From Bosea sp. OAE506 (GTDB lineage: Bacteria > Pseudomonadota > Alphaproteobacteria > Rhizobiales > Beijerinckiaceae), in NCBI RefSeq assembly GCF_040546595.1, contig NZ_JBEPOB010000001.1, forward strand, positions 4,403,001 through 4,467,000: 64,000 nucleotides of DNA. Reading direction: 5' to 3'. Each line of letters begins with the position of its first letter. The stretch's first letter is position 1. Positions 45,328 through 54,361 of the stretch are shown one piece after another. The notes under the pieces are model-generated. The model did no database searches. It worked only from the letters and a program-made list of their open reading frames with translations, and had not been told where the DNA came from. The position numbers were made by a program, and so were the translations under genes.

Positions 45328-46440
45328 TCACTTGCCGGTCTTCACCCGGGTCCAGAGCCGGTTCACTAGCCGCTGCGACTTCTGGTCGTAAGGGGTGATC
45401 GTGTAGAGCCGCGCCATCACAGCATCGGGCGGATAGATGCCGGGATTGTCGCGCACGGCCGCCGAGAGCAGCGGTTTCGAGGCGATGTTGCCATTGGCGT
45501 ACTGGATGAAGTCGGAATTCTTCGCCGCCATCGCCGGGCGGTTGACGAAGTCGATGAAGGCGAGCGCGGCGTCCGGATTGGCCGCATCCTTCGGGATCAC
45601 GAAGGAATCGAACCACATCAGCGCACCTTCCTTCGGGATGGAATAGGCGATCTCGACCTTGTTCTTGGCCTCTTCCGCGCGCTTCTTCGCCTGGAGGATG
45701 TCCCCGGAATAGCCGACGGCGAGGCAGATATCGCCGTTGGCGAGCGCGTTGATGTATTCGGAGGAGTGGAACTTCTGGATGTGCGGGCGGATCTTGCGCA
45801 AGAGCTCGCCCGCCTTGTTCAGGTCGGCCTCTGCCTTGGAATCCGGGTTGAGGCCGAGATAGCGCAGCGCAGCGGGGAACATCTCCTCGACCGCATCCAG
45901 GACATGCACGCCGCAGTTCGAGAGCTTCTTGAGCTGGTCGGCATCGAACAGGATCTTCCAGCTGTCGATCACCGCGTCAGGGCCGAGCCGCTCCCTGATC
46001 TTGGCGACGTTGTAGCCGATCCCGGTGGTGCCCCACATGTAGTTCACGGCGTGCTTGTTGCCGGGGTCGTATTTGGCCAGCCGCCCCTGGATCTCTGGCC
46101 AGGCGTTCTTCAGATTGGGCACCTTGGCGGCGTCGACCGGCGCATAGAGGCCGAGCGGGATATGGCGCGGCAGGAAGGAGGCGGTGACCACGATCAGGTC
46201 GTAGCCGGTCTTGCCCGCCAGCAGCTTGGTCTCGACGGTCTCCATCTGGTCGAAGGTGTCGTAGACGACCGTGATGCCGGTTTCCTTCTTGAAGGCGTCC
46301 AGCACCTCCGGGTCGACATAGTCGGACCAGTTGTAGATCCGCAGTTCCTTGCCCTGTGCCGCGGCCTGGCCCGCAACAGCCAGCGACAGTCCCAGCGCGA
46401 GACCTGAAACGATTCCCCTCAACCAGCGGCCAGACATCAT
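45328..46440 (-). CDS. potF: Periplasmic polyamine-binding protein (PotF/PotD type)
   Basis: 370 residues. Signal peptide WLRGIVSGLALGLSLAVAGQAAAQG. Mature start KELRIYNWSDYVDPEVLDAFKKETGI, as in PotF/PotD. YMWGTTGIGYNVAKI and LAVGYSGDILQAK line the ligand site. ATG 46440 or 46437 follows GGAGAGGA. It is the first gene of the operon and is divergent from the DUF3750 gene. Spermidine versus putrescine preference cannot be told by eye. Confidence 0.95.
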   Translation of the reverse strand: MMSGRWLRGIVSGLALGLSLAVAGQAAAQGKELRIYNWSDYVDPEVLDAFKKETGITVVYDTFDQMETVETKLLAGKTGYDLIVVTASFLPRHIPLGLYAPVDAAKVPNLKNAWPEIQGRLAKYDPGNKHAVNYMWGTTGIGYNVAKIRERLGPDAVIDSWKILFDADQLKKLSNCGVHVLDAVEEMFPAALRYLGLNPDSKAEADLNKAGELLRKIRPHIQKFHSSEYINALANGDICLAVGYSGDILQAKKRAEEAKNKVEIAYSIPKEGALMWFDSFVIPKDAANPDAALAFIDFVNRPAMAAKNSDFIQYANGNIASKPLLSAAVRDNPGIYPPDAVMARLYTITPYDQKSQRLVNRLWTRVKTGK

Positions 46441-46569
46441 GACGCGTTCGATTCCTCTCCGGACGAGCGGCGCAGAAGCTAACAGCTTGGCGCCACGTCT
46501 CAAGCCGTTGTGATCCCGCGCCGCGTCGATCGATCTTGCGATGCAACAGGCCTGCCACATATTGCGCCC

Positions 46570-47307
46570 ATGCGCGTCGCCCGTCTCCTGTCCCTCCTGT
46601 TCCTGTTCGTCTTCATCGTCCCGCTCGCCACCCATGCCGCGTGGTGGTCGATGCAGGGAACGGCCGATGACTGGCGCCGGGCCGACTGGTCGAGCGCGAA
46701 GCTCCTGCCCGCGGCGTCCACCGAGCCAGAGGCGACCGTTCATGTCTTCGCCGCCCGGGTCGGTCGCTGGCGCGGCGTCTTCGCGCATCATTCCTGGGTG
46801 GTGGTGAAGGAACCCGGCGCCAGCGCCTATACGCGCTTCGACGTCGTCGGCTGGGGCACGCCCGTGCGCGTCAACCATCGCGAGGCCGATGGGCGCTGGT
46901 ACGGCAACCTGCCGGAGCCGGTGGCCGAAATTCGCGGCGAGGCGGCCGCGCGGCTGATCCCGCGCATCCGAGCAGCGGTCAAGAGCTACGCCTATGTCAC
47001 GCCCGGCAGCTACCAGGCCTGGCCGGGGCCCAATTCCAACAGCTTCGTCCAGCATGTCATGGCCGAGGTGCCCGAACTGGCGCGTGCCCTGCCGCCGACC
47101 GCGATCGGCAAGGATTTCCGCGAGGATGGCCTGTTCGCCGGGCTGACGCCGAGCCGCACCGGCATCCAGGCCTCGCTCTACGGGCTCGCCGGCTTCACCA
47201 TCGGCTGGGTCGAGGGTGTCGAGGTCAACCTGCTCGGGCTGGTGGCCGGCTTCGATCTGCGCAGCCCGGCGCTGAAGCTGCCGGGCTGGGGGCGCGTCGG
47301 GGTCTAG
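46570..47307 (+). CDS. DUF3750 membrane-associated protein
   Basis: 245 residues. ATG 46570 starts directly before a hydrophobic signal/anchor (LLSLLFLFVFIVPLATHAAWW). The rest has family features: EATVHVFAARVGRWRGVFAHHSWVVVK, then YQAWPGPNSNSFVQHV, then ALPPTAIGKDF. The His/Asn pattern recalls cysteine-peptidase/acyltransferase-like DUF3750 proteins, but no activity is known. Divergent from potF; a repeat element follows its stop. Confidence 0.85.
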   Translation: MRVARLLSLLFLFVFIVPLATHAAWWSMQGTADDWRRADWSSAKLLPAASTEPEATVHVFAARVGRWRGVFAHHSWVVVKEPGASAYTRFDVVGWGTPVRVNHREADGRWYGNLPEPVAEIRGEAAARLIPRIRAAVKSYAYVTPGSYQAWPGPNSNSFVQHVMAEVPELARALPPTAIGKDFREDGLFAGLTPSRTGIQASLYGLAGFTIGWVEGVEVNLLGLVAGFDLRSPALKLPGWGRVGV

Positions 47308-47312
47308 GATAA

Positions 47313-47408
47313 GGCGTCATTCTCGGGCGTAGCGAAGCGCAGACCCGAGAATCTCATGCAGGGAACAACGTGCGAGAGATGCTCGGGTCTTCGCCCGAGC
47401 ATGACGTG
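47313..47408. repeat. Intergenic double-hairpin repeat, copy C
   Basis: Closest to copy B. First module GCGTCATTCTCGGGCGTAGCG with CCCGAGAATCT. Second module GAGATGCTCGGGTCTTCG with CCCGAGCATGACG. It fills nearly all the space between two convergent genes and may also act as a bidirectional terminator. Confidence 0.88.
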
Positions 47409-47416
47409 TTCCGCCC

Positions 47417-48700
47417 TCACACCGCCTCCAGCGCCTGCGCCAGATCCGAGATCAGATCCTCGATGTTCTCGATACCGACCGAGATGCGGATCAGCGCGTC
47501 GGTGAGGCCGATCTCCTCGCGCAGTTCGCGGGCGACGCCGGAATGCGTCATCGCGGCCGGGTGAGAGACCAGCGTCTCGGTGCCGCCGAGCGAAACCGCG
47601 AGCTTCATGATCTGGAGGTTGTCGAGCAGCGCGAAGGCCTCCTTCTCGCCGCCGACGACGTCGAAGGCGAAGGTCGAGCCGGCGGCCGTGCATTGCCGGT
47701 CGAACACCGCCTTGCGCGGGTCGCCCTCCCTTAGGTCGCCGAGATAATGAACCTTGGCGACCTTCGGATGGGCGGAGAGGTAGTCGGCGACCAGCCGCGC
47801 GTTCTCATTGGCGCGGCTCATGCGGATGTCGAGCGTCTCGAGCGAGCGCATCAGCATCCAGCAGGAGTTGGGGTCGAGTTGCGTGCCCAGCGAGCCGCGC
47901 CAGCTCTTCACCTGCCGCACCAGCGCCTCCGAGCCGCTGATCGAGCCGCCGACGAGGTCAGAATGGCCGCCGACATATTTGGTCAGCGAGAGCAGCGAGA
48001 GATCGGCGCCCTGCTTCAGCGGCTTCTGGTATTTCGGGCCGAGCATGGTGTTGTCGACGACGACCGGCGGGCGATGGCCCTGCGAGGCTTCCAGCTCATC
48101 GGCGATCAGCTTGCAGGCGGCGAGATCGACCAGCCCGTTGGTCGGGTTGGCGGGCGTCTCGACCAGGATCATGCCGACGCGCCCCTTCGCCGCAGCGGCC
48201 TTGGCGGTCTCGCGCATCTGCGCGATGTCGAGCCCGTCGGTGAAGCCGAAGGGCGTGACGCCGAAGGCGCCCATCTGGTTCTTCAGCAGGGTTTCGGTGC
48301 CGCCATAGAGCGGGCGGGAATGGATGATCGTGTCGCCCGGCCGCAGGAAGGCAAAGCAGGTCGTGGCGATGGCCGCCATGCCGCTGGCGAAGACGGCGCA
48401 TTTCTCCGCCTCGTCCCAGATCGCCAGGCGATCCTCAAGGATCTCCATATTCGGATGATTGAAGCGCGAATAGACCAGACCCGGCTTCTCGCCCGGCTTG
48501 GGCTGGCGACGGCCGGAAGTGAAGTCGAAGAAATCCTTCCCCTGCTGGGCGTTCGCGAAGACGAAGGTCGAGGTCAGGAAGATCGGCGGCTTGAGCGAGC
48601 CTTCCGACATGGCCGGCGAGTAGCCGAAGCCCATCATCAGCGTCTCGGGATGCAGCTTGCGGTTGGCGATCCGGTCCTTGTGATAGCTGTCGTCGCTCAT
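47417..48700 (-). CDS. Cystathionine gamma-synthase/methionine gamma-lyase-type PLP enzyme
   Basis: 427 residues of the Cys/Met metabolism PLP family. PLP lysine is in SLTKYVGGHSDLVGGSI, with AVFASGMAAIATTCFAFLRPGD and ILVETPANPT around the cofactor. SLGGTETLVSHPAAMTH is the substrate loop. It could be a methionine gamma-lyase or a cystathionine enzyme; the family member cannot be settled by eye. It is divergent from an Lrp-type regulator, which suggests that regulator controls it in response to an amino acid. Confidence 0.92.
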   Translation of the reverse strand: MSDDSYHKDRIANRKLHPETLMMGFGYSPAMSEGSLKPPIFLTSTFVFANAQQGKDFFDFTSGRRQPKPGEKPGLVYSRFNHPNMEILEDRLAIWDEAEKCAVFASGMAAIATTCFAFLRPGDTIIHSRPLYGGTETLLKNQMGAFGVTPFGFTDGLDIAQMRETAKAAAAKGRVGMILVETPANPTNGLVDLAACKLIADELEASQGHRPPVVVDNTMLGPKYQKPLKQGADLSLLSLTKYVGGHSDLVGGSISGSEALVRQVKSWRGSLGTQLDPNSCWMLMRSLETLDIRMSRANENARLVADYLSAHPKVAKVHYLGDLREGDPRKAVFDRQCTAAGSTFAFDVVGGEKEAFALLDNLQIMKLAVSLGGTETLVSHPAAMTHSGVARELREEIGLTDALIRISVGIENIEDLISDLAQALEAV

Positions 48701-48789
48701 GATGGCCTCGCTGGGATAGGGCTGCGTTGCGGAATGCGCCTGATCTCACTGTAGACCCGGCTTGTGGCGATTGCTTGGACGCTTCCAAC

Positions 48790-48812
48790 TCGCTAACGAT
48801 CATAATCAGCGA
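48790..48812. promoter_or_regulatory. Imperfect dyad between the PLP-enzyme gene and the Lrp gene
   Basis: TCGCT and AGCGA arms bound a 23-bp partly symmetrical AT-rich stretch (centre near 48801), the type of site bound by Lrp/AsnC dimers. It lies 36 bp before the regulator ATG. Autoregulation and control of the divergent enzyme gene is inferred. Confidence 0.45.
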
Positions 48813-48847
48813 TTTTCCTCCACGATGAAGCCCCCGGGAAGCAGATC

Positions 48848-49306
48848 ATGCTCGATAGCGTCGACAGGCGGATGCTCGCCGTTCTTCAGGAGGACGGCCG
48901 CATCACCAACCAGGATCTGTCGGAGAAGATCGGACTTTCGCCCACGCCCTGCCTGCGGCGCCTGAAACGTCTCGAAGAAAGCGGCGTGATCCAGGGCTAT
49001 TCCGCAACCGTCGACCCCAAGGCCTATGGCCTGCCCTTCAGCGTCTTCGTCTCGGTGCGGCTGTCGCAGCAGACGCAGGAGCACATCGCCGAGTTCGAGA
49101 GAGCGGTCGAAGGCTGGAACGAGGTCACCGAATGCTACCTGATGACCGGCAGCCAGGACTATCTGCTGCGGGTGCTGACGGACGGCATCGAGGGCTATGA
49201 GCGCTTCCTGAAGCAGAAGATGACGCGGCTGAAATGCATCCAGTCGGTCGAGTCGAATTTCGCGCTGGCGACGGTGAAGAAGCGCATCGGCCTGCCGCCG
49301 CTGTAA
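48848..49306 (+). CDS. Lrp/AsnC family transcriptional regulator
   Basis: 152 residues. N-terminal helix-turn-helix (LDSVDRRMLAVLQEDGRITNQDLSEKIGLSPTPCLRRLKRLEESGVI) and a C-terminal RAM ligand domain (ECYLMTGSQDYLLRV). Its divergent neighbour is the PLP enzyme, an arrangement typical of Lrp-type control of amino-acid catabolic genes. Convergent with the next hydrolase gene, 4 bp apart. Confidence 0.95.
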   Translation: MLDSVDRRMLAVLQEDGRITNQDLSEKIGLSPTPCLRRLKRLEESGVIQGYSATVDPKAYGLPFSVFVSVRLSQQTQEHIAEFERAVEGWNEVTECYLMTGSQDYLLRVLTDGIEGYERFLKQKMTRLKCIQSVESNFALATVKKRIGLPPL

Positions 49307-49310
49307 GCGG

Positions 49311-50207
49311 CTAACGCCCCGCGAAGAGAGCCTCCGCCGCGGCGGCGGCCATCCGCCGCGAATCGTGGCCGACGCCGGGCACGAGGATCTCGCGCCAGGG
49401 GCTTTCCACCTTCAGCCGGGCCGCCTCGGTGGCCGCCACGGCCATGAAATGGCGTCCCCGGGCGAGCCGGTTCGGCCCCTGCGCATCGGCTGCGCGACTA
49501 TGGTTCAGCTGCGGATGGGCGGGGTCGTCGTCCCGCTCGCCGAGCATCACCACAAGCGGCTTCGCAAGGGCGGTTGCCAGCGTCGCCTCGGTCGCAGGCG
49601 TGCCGGCCAGCGAATAGGGATAGGCGAAGCCGCCCGCCTCGCCCCGCCGAGGCAGGGTGTAGTAGCCGGCGTTGGCGCTGATCGCGGTCGAGAAGCGCGC
49701 CGCCGGCATCAGCAGGACCATGCGGTGGACGAATTGCGCGCCGGCCGAGTGTCCGAACAGGACATAGCTCGGTCCTGCGACGCGGCCGCTGGCCAGAGCG
49801 CGATCGAAAAAGCGCTCGATGCTGGCATAGACCCAACGGGCCGGATCCGCCTCGTCGCGCACGCCGCCCTGCTGGAACAGCCGCGTCGGGAAGCGGTCGC
49901 GGTCGAAATGCGGCGCCGCGATCAGCAGGCCATGGCGCTCGGCCGCCTCGACCCAGTTCTCGCGGGCGGTCTCGGCATTGCGCTCCAGACCGTGGATCGC
50001 GATCAGCAGCGGACAGGGTTTGCCCGTGCAGGCCGCCGGCACATAAGTCTCGACATTGATCGCCTCGGCGCCGGCCGGCGAGACGTCCTCGTGGATCACA
50101 TGGCTGCGGCCGGGCTCCTGGAACGGCGTCGGGTCATGGGCCGCGGCGCCGTGCAGGCTCCAGCCCAGCAGAAGCGCCACCATCACCCCCCGACCGGACA
50201 TCGCCAT
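49311..50207 (-). CDS. Exported alpha/beta hydrolase (esterase/depolymerase-like)
   Basis: 298 residues from ATG 50207 (AGGA ahead), with signal peptide VMVALLLGWSLHGAAA. Alpha/beta-hydrolase features: LLIAIHGLERNAET (oxyanion region), nucleophile Ser in LFGHSAGAQF, Asp in GERDDDPAH, and His in VPGVGHDS. Overall it resembles PHB depolymerase/feruloyl-esterase-like proteins. A longer start would read through upstream intergenic sequence. Substrate unknown. Confidence 0.85.
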   Translation of the reverse strand: MAMSGRGVMVALLLGWSLHGAAAHDPTPFQEPGRSHVIHEDVSPAGAEAINVETYVPAACTGKPCPLLIAIHGLERNAETARENWVEAAERHGLLIAAPHFDRDRFPTRLFQQGGVRDEADPARWVYASIERFFDRALASGRVAGPSYVLFGHSAGAQFVHRMVLLMPAARFSTAISANAGYYTLPRRGEAGGFAYPYSLAGTPATEATLATALAKPLVVMLGERDDDPAHPQLNHSRAADAQGPNRLARGRHFMAVAATEAARLKVESPWREILVPGVGHDSRRMAAAAAEALFAGR

Positions 50208-50268
50208 GGCAAAGATCCTCCGCGGAGGCGACATTGCGCGGGCACCCCCGCGGCGGCAAGCCCCGGTC

Positions 50269-51276
50269 TCAGGCGCCCTTGCCGCGGTCCATGGCCCGGC
50301 GGACGACCTGCGTGACCTCGCTGTCGGACAGGAAGAGATCGTGGCGGAGCATGCTCCAGCCACGCCCCGAGGTGTCCGCGACGCGCACGCCCAACGCCTC
50401 GAGCCGGGCGCGGTCGGTGGCCCCGGCGCGGGCCACGCCACCGGCGATGCGGGCCGAAACGGCAAGCGCCCGGTCACCGGGGTCGATGATCACCGTCATG
50501 CGGCGGGCGAGCGGGCCGAGGCGCGATACGGTCTGCTCGAAGGCGTCGATGTCGACATCCGGCGAGGCGAAGATGACCGAACCGATGCGGGCATAGACCT
50601 CGGCCGAATCGCGCAATTCGCGCAGCCCCTCCAGCGTCAGGAAGCTTCCCATGGAATGGGCGACGATATGGATGCGCCCTACCGTCGGGTTGGCGACCAG
50701 GGCCTGCAGCGCCCTGACGAAGCCGTCGCGAGACCACAGCGCGCTCTCGCGGTCATAGGCGTAGTCGAAAAGCTTGCCGCCCGAGGGCCAGGTGAAGATC
50801 GCGGTGCGGCCCTGGAACTCCAGCGAATGCGAGAGCTGCCCGGCGCTGCGGGCGGCCGATTCGAAGGTCTCGTTGAAGCCGTGGACATAGAGCAGCACGT
50901 CGCGGCCCGTCGCGGCCTGCGCGAAGGCGCGGGCGGGATCGGAGGAATCGGCGGCGTCGACACCGAGCACCGCCCAGTCGCCGCTGACGACCGAGGAAAT
51001 CTGGCCGGAAATGCCCCTCGCCGGTGGCGACAGTCGCACCTCGGCGAAGGTCAGCGAGCCGCGATCGCTGCCGAAATAGGGCTGGCGCGCCCCCAGCGAG
51101 CGCCGGGTCGTGACGACCAACAACTCCGGCTCCTTGCCAAGGGCCGAAGCATCGGCCCGGGTCGGCTCCGCGAAGGGCGAGACCGTCGCCTCGCTCTGGG
51201 CGCAGGCCGACAGCCCCAGAGCCAGAAGCCCCGAGATCGCTAGACGGCGTGAGGGAGCGTGCCGCGAAACTGGCAT
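50269..51276 (-). CDS. DUF900-type alpha/beta hydrolase lipoprotein, copy 1
   Basis: 335 residues from ATG 51276. Lipoprotein signal LAISGLLALGLSAC with lipobox Cys. VLLYVHGFNETFE, nucleophile in IVAHSMGSFLTLE, and SPDVDIDAFEQ are shared with the DUF900 hydrolase family. The same layout is seen in the neighbour at 51398, so they are paralogs in tandem. Probable membrane-attached esterase; substrate unknown. A role in secondary metabolism or envelope lipid turnover is only a possibility. Confidence 0.85.
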   Translation of the reverse strand: MPVSRHAPSRRLAISGLLALGLSACAQSEATVSPFAEPTRADASALGKEPELLVVTTRRSLGARQPYFGSDRGSLTFAEVRLSPPARGISGQISSVVSGDWAVLGVDAADSSDPARAFAQAATGRDVLLYVHGFNETFESAARSAGQLSHSLEFQGRTAIFTWPSGGKLFDYAYDRESALWSRDGFVRALQALVANPTVGRIHIVAHSMGSFLTLEGLRELRDSAEVYARIGSVIFASPDVDIDAFEQTVSRLGPLARRMTVIIDPGDRALAVSARIAGGVARAGATDRARLEALGVRVADTSGRGWSMLRHDLFLSDSEVTQVVRRAMDRGKGA

Positions 51277-51397
51277 CGTGTCAGGAATCCGGTCGGTTGT
51301 GGGAGGCCGAGTTGGCCAGCGCACTCTTAACGACAGGCTAACGCGGCCAGATTGCGGCGGCGCCCCGCTTGCGCTGCAGAGGGTATCGGCGTGCCTG

Positions 51398-52567
51398 TCA
51401 GCGGCGGCCGGACACGATCGCCGCGGGCGCGGTCACCACCAGCCCCACCGTCGAGCCCACCGTGCCGACGACGCCCCCCGCGATGTCGCCGACCCGATCG
51501 CCAAGCCCGGGCCCGGCGGTGGCGATGCCGCCATCCTCCTTCAGGCGCTGGCCGATCATCTGCACGACCTTGGGCGAGGAGGCGAACTTGCTGTGATTCA
51601 GAGGATCGCCCGAGGATTCCGCCGAGAGGTCGATGATCCGCGCGCCGAGTTTCTCGAGATCGGCGATGATCTGCGTGTCCTTGGCGGAGACCGCACCGAG
51701 GCGGGTCTTGTCGCCGGCGAAGCGGCGCGAGAAATCCAGCGCCCTGTCATCGGCCGAGACGAAGACGGTGACGGGACGCTTGATCTCGCGCATCTGCGTC
51801 TTGAACACGTCGAGATCGACATCGGGCGCGGCCAGAATGATGTCGCGGAGTTTGCCGCCGAAGGTGCCGTCCCCACGGATCGCGGCCTGCCGGATCGTCT
51901 CCAGCGTCAGCAGCGTACCCATCGAATGGGCGAGGATGTCCATGCGCGTGGTGCCGAGGTCGCGGGCGATGGCGCGCAGGTTCAGTTCGAGGAAGTCGCG
52001 GGAATAGAAGGCGCTCTCGCGGTCATAGGGATAGGCCAGCAACTGCCCTCGCGAGGGCCAGGTGAAGAGCACCGGCACACCCTTGAAGCCCGAATCATGG
52101 ACGATCTGGGCAAAGCGATAGGCGGCATCGGCGAAATTCGTGTTGAAGCCGTGCACGAAGACCAGCACGTCGCGCTGTGAGGCGGGCCGCTTCAGGATTT
52201 CGCGGCGGACATCCGCCACGATGGGCGCGAGATCGAGCCGCTGCACATTGGTGACGGCGAAATGCTTGGCGGGGTCGCTCGGGCCCGAATCGGGCAGTTC
52301 CAGTTCGCCCGACCGGTGGCTGGGGGGGACGGTAAAGTCGAGCCTGGCGAAGGACAGCCGCGGCCCGCGCTCGCCGCTGAAATAGACCGGCTCCGCCGAT
52401 GCCTCGCGCGTCGTCGCGACGAAGATCTCGACCTTGCCCGCGACCTCACCGGTGGCACCCCTGCTGATCTCGAGCACCCGCGGCGTGCCGCAGGCGGCCA
52501 GCGCCAGGGGAGCGAGCAGCGCCAGAACCAGGATCTTGAACCGCACCACCGCCTGCATCGTCCTCAT
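51398..52567 (-). CDS. DUF900-type alpha/beta hydrolase lipoprotein, copy 2
   Basis: 389 residues from ATG 52567 (or 52558). Lipoprotein signal ILVLALLAPLALAAC. VLVFVHGFNTNFADAAYRF, nucleophile in ILAHSMGTLLTLE and APDVDLDVFKTQ correspond to copy 1. A Gly/Val-rich hydrophobic C-terminus (VGTVGSTVGLVVTAPAAIV) could be a second membrane contact, absent from copy 1. It lies 121 bp upstream of copy 1 on the same strand. Confidence 0.85.
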   Translation of the reverse strand: MRTMQAVVRFKILVLALLAPLALAACGTPRVLEISRGATGEVAGKVEIFVATTREASAEPVYFSGERGPRLSFARLDFTVPPSHRSGELELPDSGPSDPAKHFAVTNVQRLDLAPIVADVRREILKRPASQRDVLVFVHGFNTNFADAAYRFAQIVHDSGFKGVPVLFTWPSRGQLLAYPYDRESAFYSRDFLELNLRAIARDLGTTRMDILAHSMGTLLTLETIRQAAIRGDGTFGGKLRDIILAAPDVDLDVFKTQMREIKRPVTVFVSADDRALDFSRRFAGDKTRLGAVSAKDTQIIADLEKLGARIIDLSAESSGDPLNHSKFASSPKVVQMIGQRLKEDGGIATAGPGLGDRVGDIAGGVVGTVGSTVGLVVTAPAAIVSGRR

Positions 52568-52673
52568 CGCCCGAAAGCGCCGCCATGACGCAGGCCGGTC
52601 GGTCGGCAACATTAGGGAGGCCGCCCTCCTCCCGAACCTTGTCGCATGACCCCCGGCCTTGCTAGGTGGACTC

Positions 52674-53660
52674 ATGGCCGATCTCAGCGCTCCTGTCACC
52701 GCCCTCGCCGACGGCCTCCTCGCCGGCGACCGTGCGGCGCTGGCACGCGCGATCACGCTGGTCGAGTCGCGCCGGCCCGATCACCGCCGGCAGGCCAGCA
52801 CCCTCGTCCAGTCGATCCTGCCGAAGACGGGAGGCGCGATCCGGGTCGGCATCACCGGCGTGCCGGGCGTTGGCAAATCGACCACGATCGATGCGCTCGG
52901 CAGCCTGCTCACCGGTCGCGGCCACAAGGTCGCAGTGCTGGCGGTGGATCCCTCATCCTCGCGCAGCGGCGGCTCGATCCTGGGCGACAAGACGCGCATG
53001 GCCCGTCTCGCAGTCGACGCTCGCGCCTATATCCGCCCTTCGCCATCCTCCGGCACGCTCGGTGGCGTCGCGGCGCGGACTCGCGAGACGATGCTGCTCT
53101 GCGAGGCGGCGGGTTTCGACGTCATCCTGGTCGAGACGGTCGGCGTCGGGCAGTCCGAGACGGCTGTGGCGGAGCTGACCGATTTCTTCCTGGTTCTGAT
53201 GCTGCCCAATGCCGGCGACGAGTTGCAGGGCATCAAGAAGGGCATCATCGAGCTCGCGGACATGATCGCGGTCAACAAGGCGGACGGGGCTGGCGCGACC
53301 GCCGCGCGCGCCGCCGCGGCGCAGTACCAGGCGGCGCTGCACATTCTGGCGCCTTCGTCTCCGCTCTGGTCGACGCCGGTGGTGACGATCTCGGGGCTGA
53401 GCGGCGACGGGCTCGACACGCTCTGGGCCAAGATCGAGGATCACCGCGCCCGCCATGAGGCGAAGGGGCTCATCGCCCGAAAGCGCCATGCACAGGACGT
53501 CAAATGGATGTGGGCCATGGTCGAGGACCGGCTGCGGGCGAAGCTGCGCGACGACCCGGCGCTGAAGGCCGCGACGCCCGCGCTCGAAGCGGCTGTCGCG
53601 GCCGGCAAGCTGGCACCGACGCTCGCAGCCGACGACATCGCGCAGGCGTTGGGATTGTAA
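52674..53660 (+). CDS. meaB: Methylmalonyl-CoA mutase-associated GTPase MeaB
   Basis: 328 residues of the MeaB/ArgK G3E GTPase family that loads and protects B12 mutases. Walker A ITGVPGVGKST, VDPSSSRSGGSILGDKTRM, switch region VETVGVGQSE, and NKADG for guanine. ATG 52674 follows AGGTGG; the upstream TTG is not needed. It serves MutAB encoded 11 kb away. It is followed 4 bp later by pcp. Confidence 0.95.
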   Translation: MADLSAPVTALADGLLAGDRAALARAITLVESRRPDHRRQASTLVQSILPKTGGAIRVGITGVPGVGKSTTIDALGSLLTGRGHKVAVLAVDPSSSRSGGSILGDKTRMARLAVDARAYIRPSPSSGTLGGVAARTRETMLLCEAAGFDVILVETVGVGQSETAVAELTDFFLVLMLPNAGDELQGIKKGIIELADMIAVNKADGAGATAARAAAAQYQAALHILAPSSPLWSTPVVTISGLSGDGLDTLWAKIEDHRARHEAKGLIARKRHAQDVKWMWAMVEDRLRAKLRDDPALKAATPALEAAVAAGKLAPTLAADDIAQALGL

Positions 53661-53664
53661 GCCG

Positions 53665-54306
53665 ATGAAAGAAGCCCGCCCCGACATTCTGGTCACGGGC
53701 TTCGGCCCTTTCCCGCGGGTGCGGGTCAATCCGACGACCGCTCTCGCGCGGGCCGTGGCAAGCCGACTGCAGGCCGCCGGCTTCGCCGCAGAGGCCCTGA
53801 TCCTGGAAACCAGCTATGCGGGAGGGCTGCCGCACCTGCGCGCCCATCTCGCGGAGGTGCGCCCCCGGGCGATCCTGATGCTGGGCCTCGCTGCGCGCGC
53901 CCGCAAGATCCGGGTCGAGCTCTTCGGCCGCGGCCATGCCAGCCCGCTCCATCCCGACTCCAGCGGGGCGACACCGACCGCAAGGCCGTTGCCGGCCGCC
54001 CTTCCCCTTTGGACGACGGGGAATCCGCAGGCCGCGCTGGCCGCACTGCGCCGCCACGGGCTGCGCAGTGCGCTGTCGCCCTCGGCCGGGCGCTATCTCT
54101 GCGACGCCTGCTACGCGGCCGCCCTCCGGCCTAACCGCAGTAGCGGCGTGCCGGTGATCTTCATCCATGTGCCGTGGCTGCGGCCCGCGCCCGGCGCCAA
54201 GCCGCAAGCGCGGGTCGCCTCCTTCCGCCCGTCAACGGCAAGTCTCGTCGCCAGCCTCACTGAGATGGGGATCGACCTTGCCCGGCATGGGCGAAGATCC
54301 GGCTGA
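53665..54306 (+). CDS. Pyroglutamyl-peptidase I-like (C15) peptidase
   Basis: 213 residues of the C15 family, which removes N-terminal pyroglutamate. LVTGFGPFPRVRVNPT matches the family start. GLAARARKIRVE has the Glu region. The catalytic Cys is in GRYLCDACYAAAL and the His in VIFIHVPWL. The Cys region reads RYLCD rather than the usual TYVCN, so it is a divergent member. Translationally close to meaB (4 bp). Confidence 0.87.
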   Translation: MKEARPDILVTGFGPFPRVRVNPTTALARAVASRLQAAGFAAEALILETSYAGGLPHLRAHLAEVRPRAILMLGLAARARKIRVELFGRGHASPLHPDSSGATPTARPLPAALPLWTTGNPQAALAALRRHGLRSALSPSAGRYLCDACYAAALRPNRSSGVPVIFIHVPWLRPAPGAKPQARVASFRPSTASLVASLTEMGIDLARHGRRSG

Positions 54307-54361
54307 GCACGTCCCGGAACGACACAGGCGGCCACGGCATGGGGCTTGAACCAGCGGTGCC

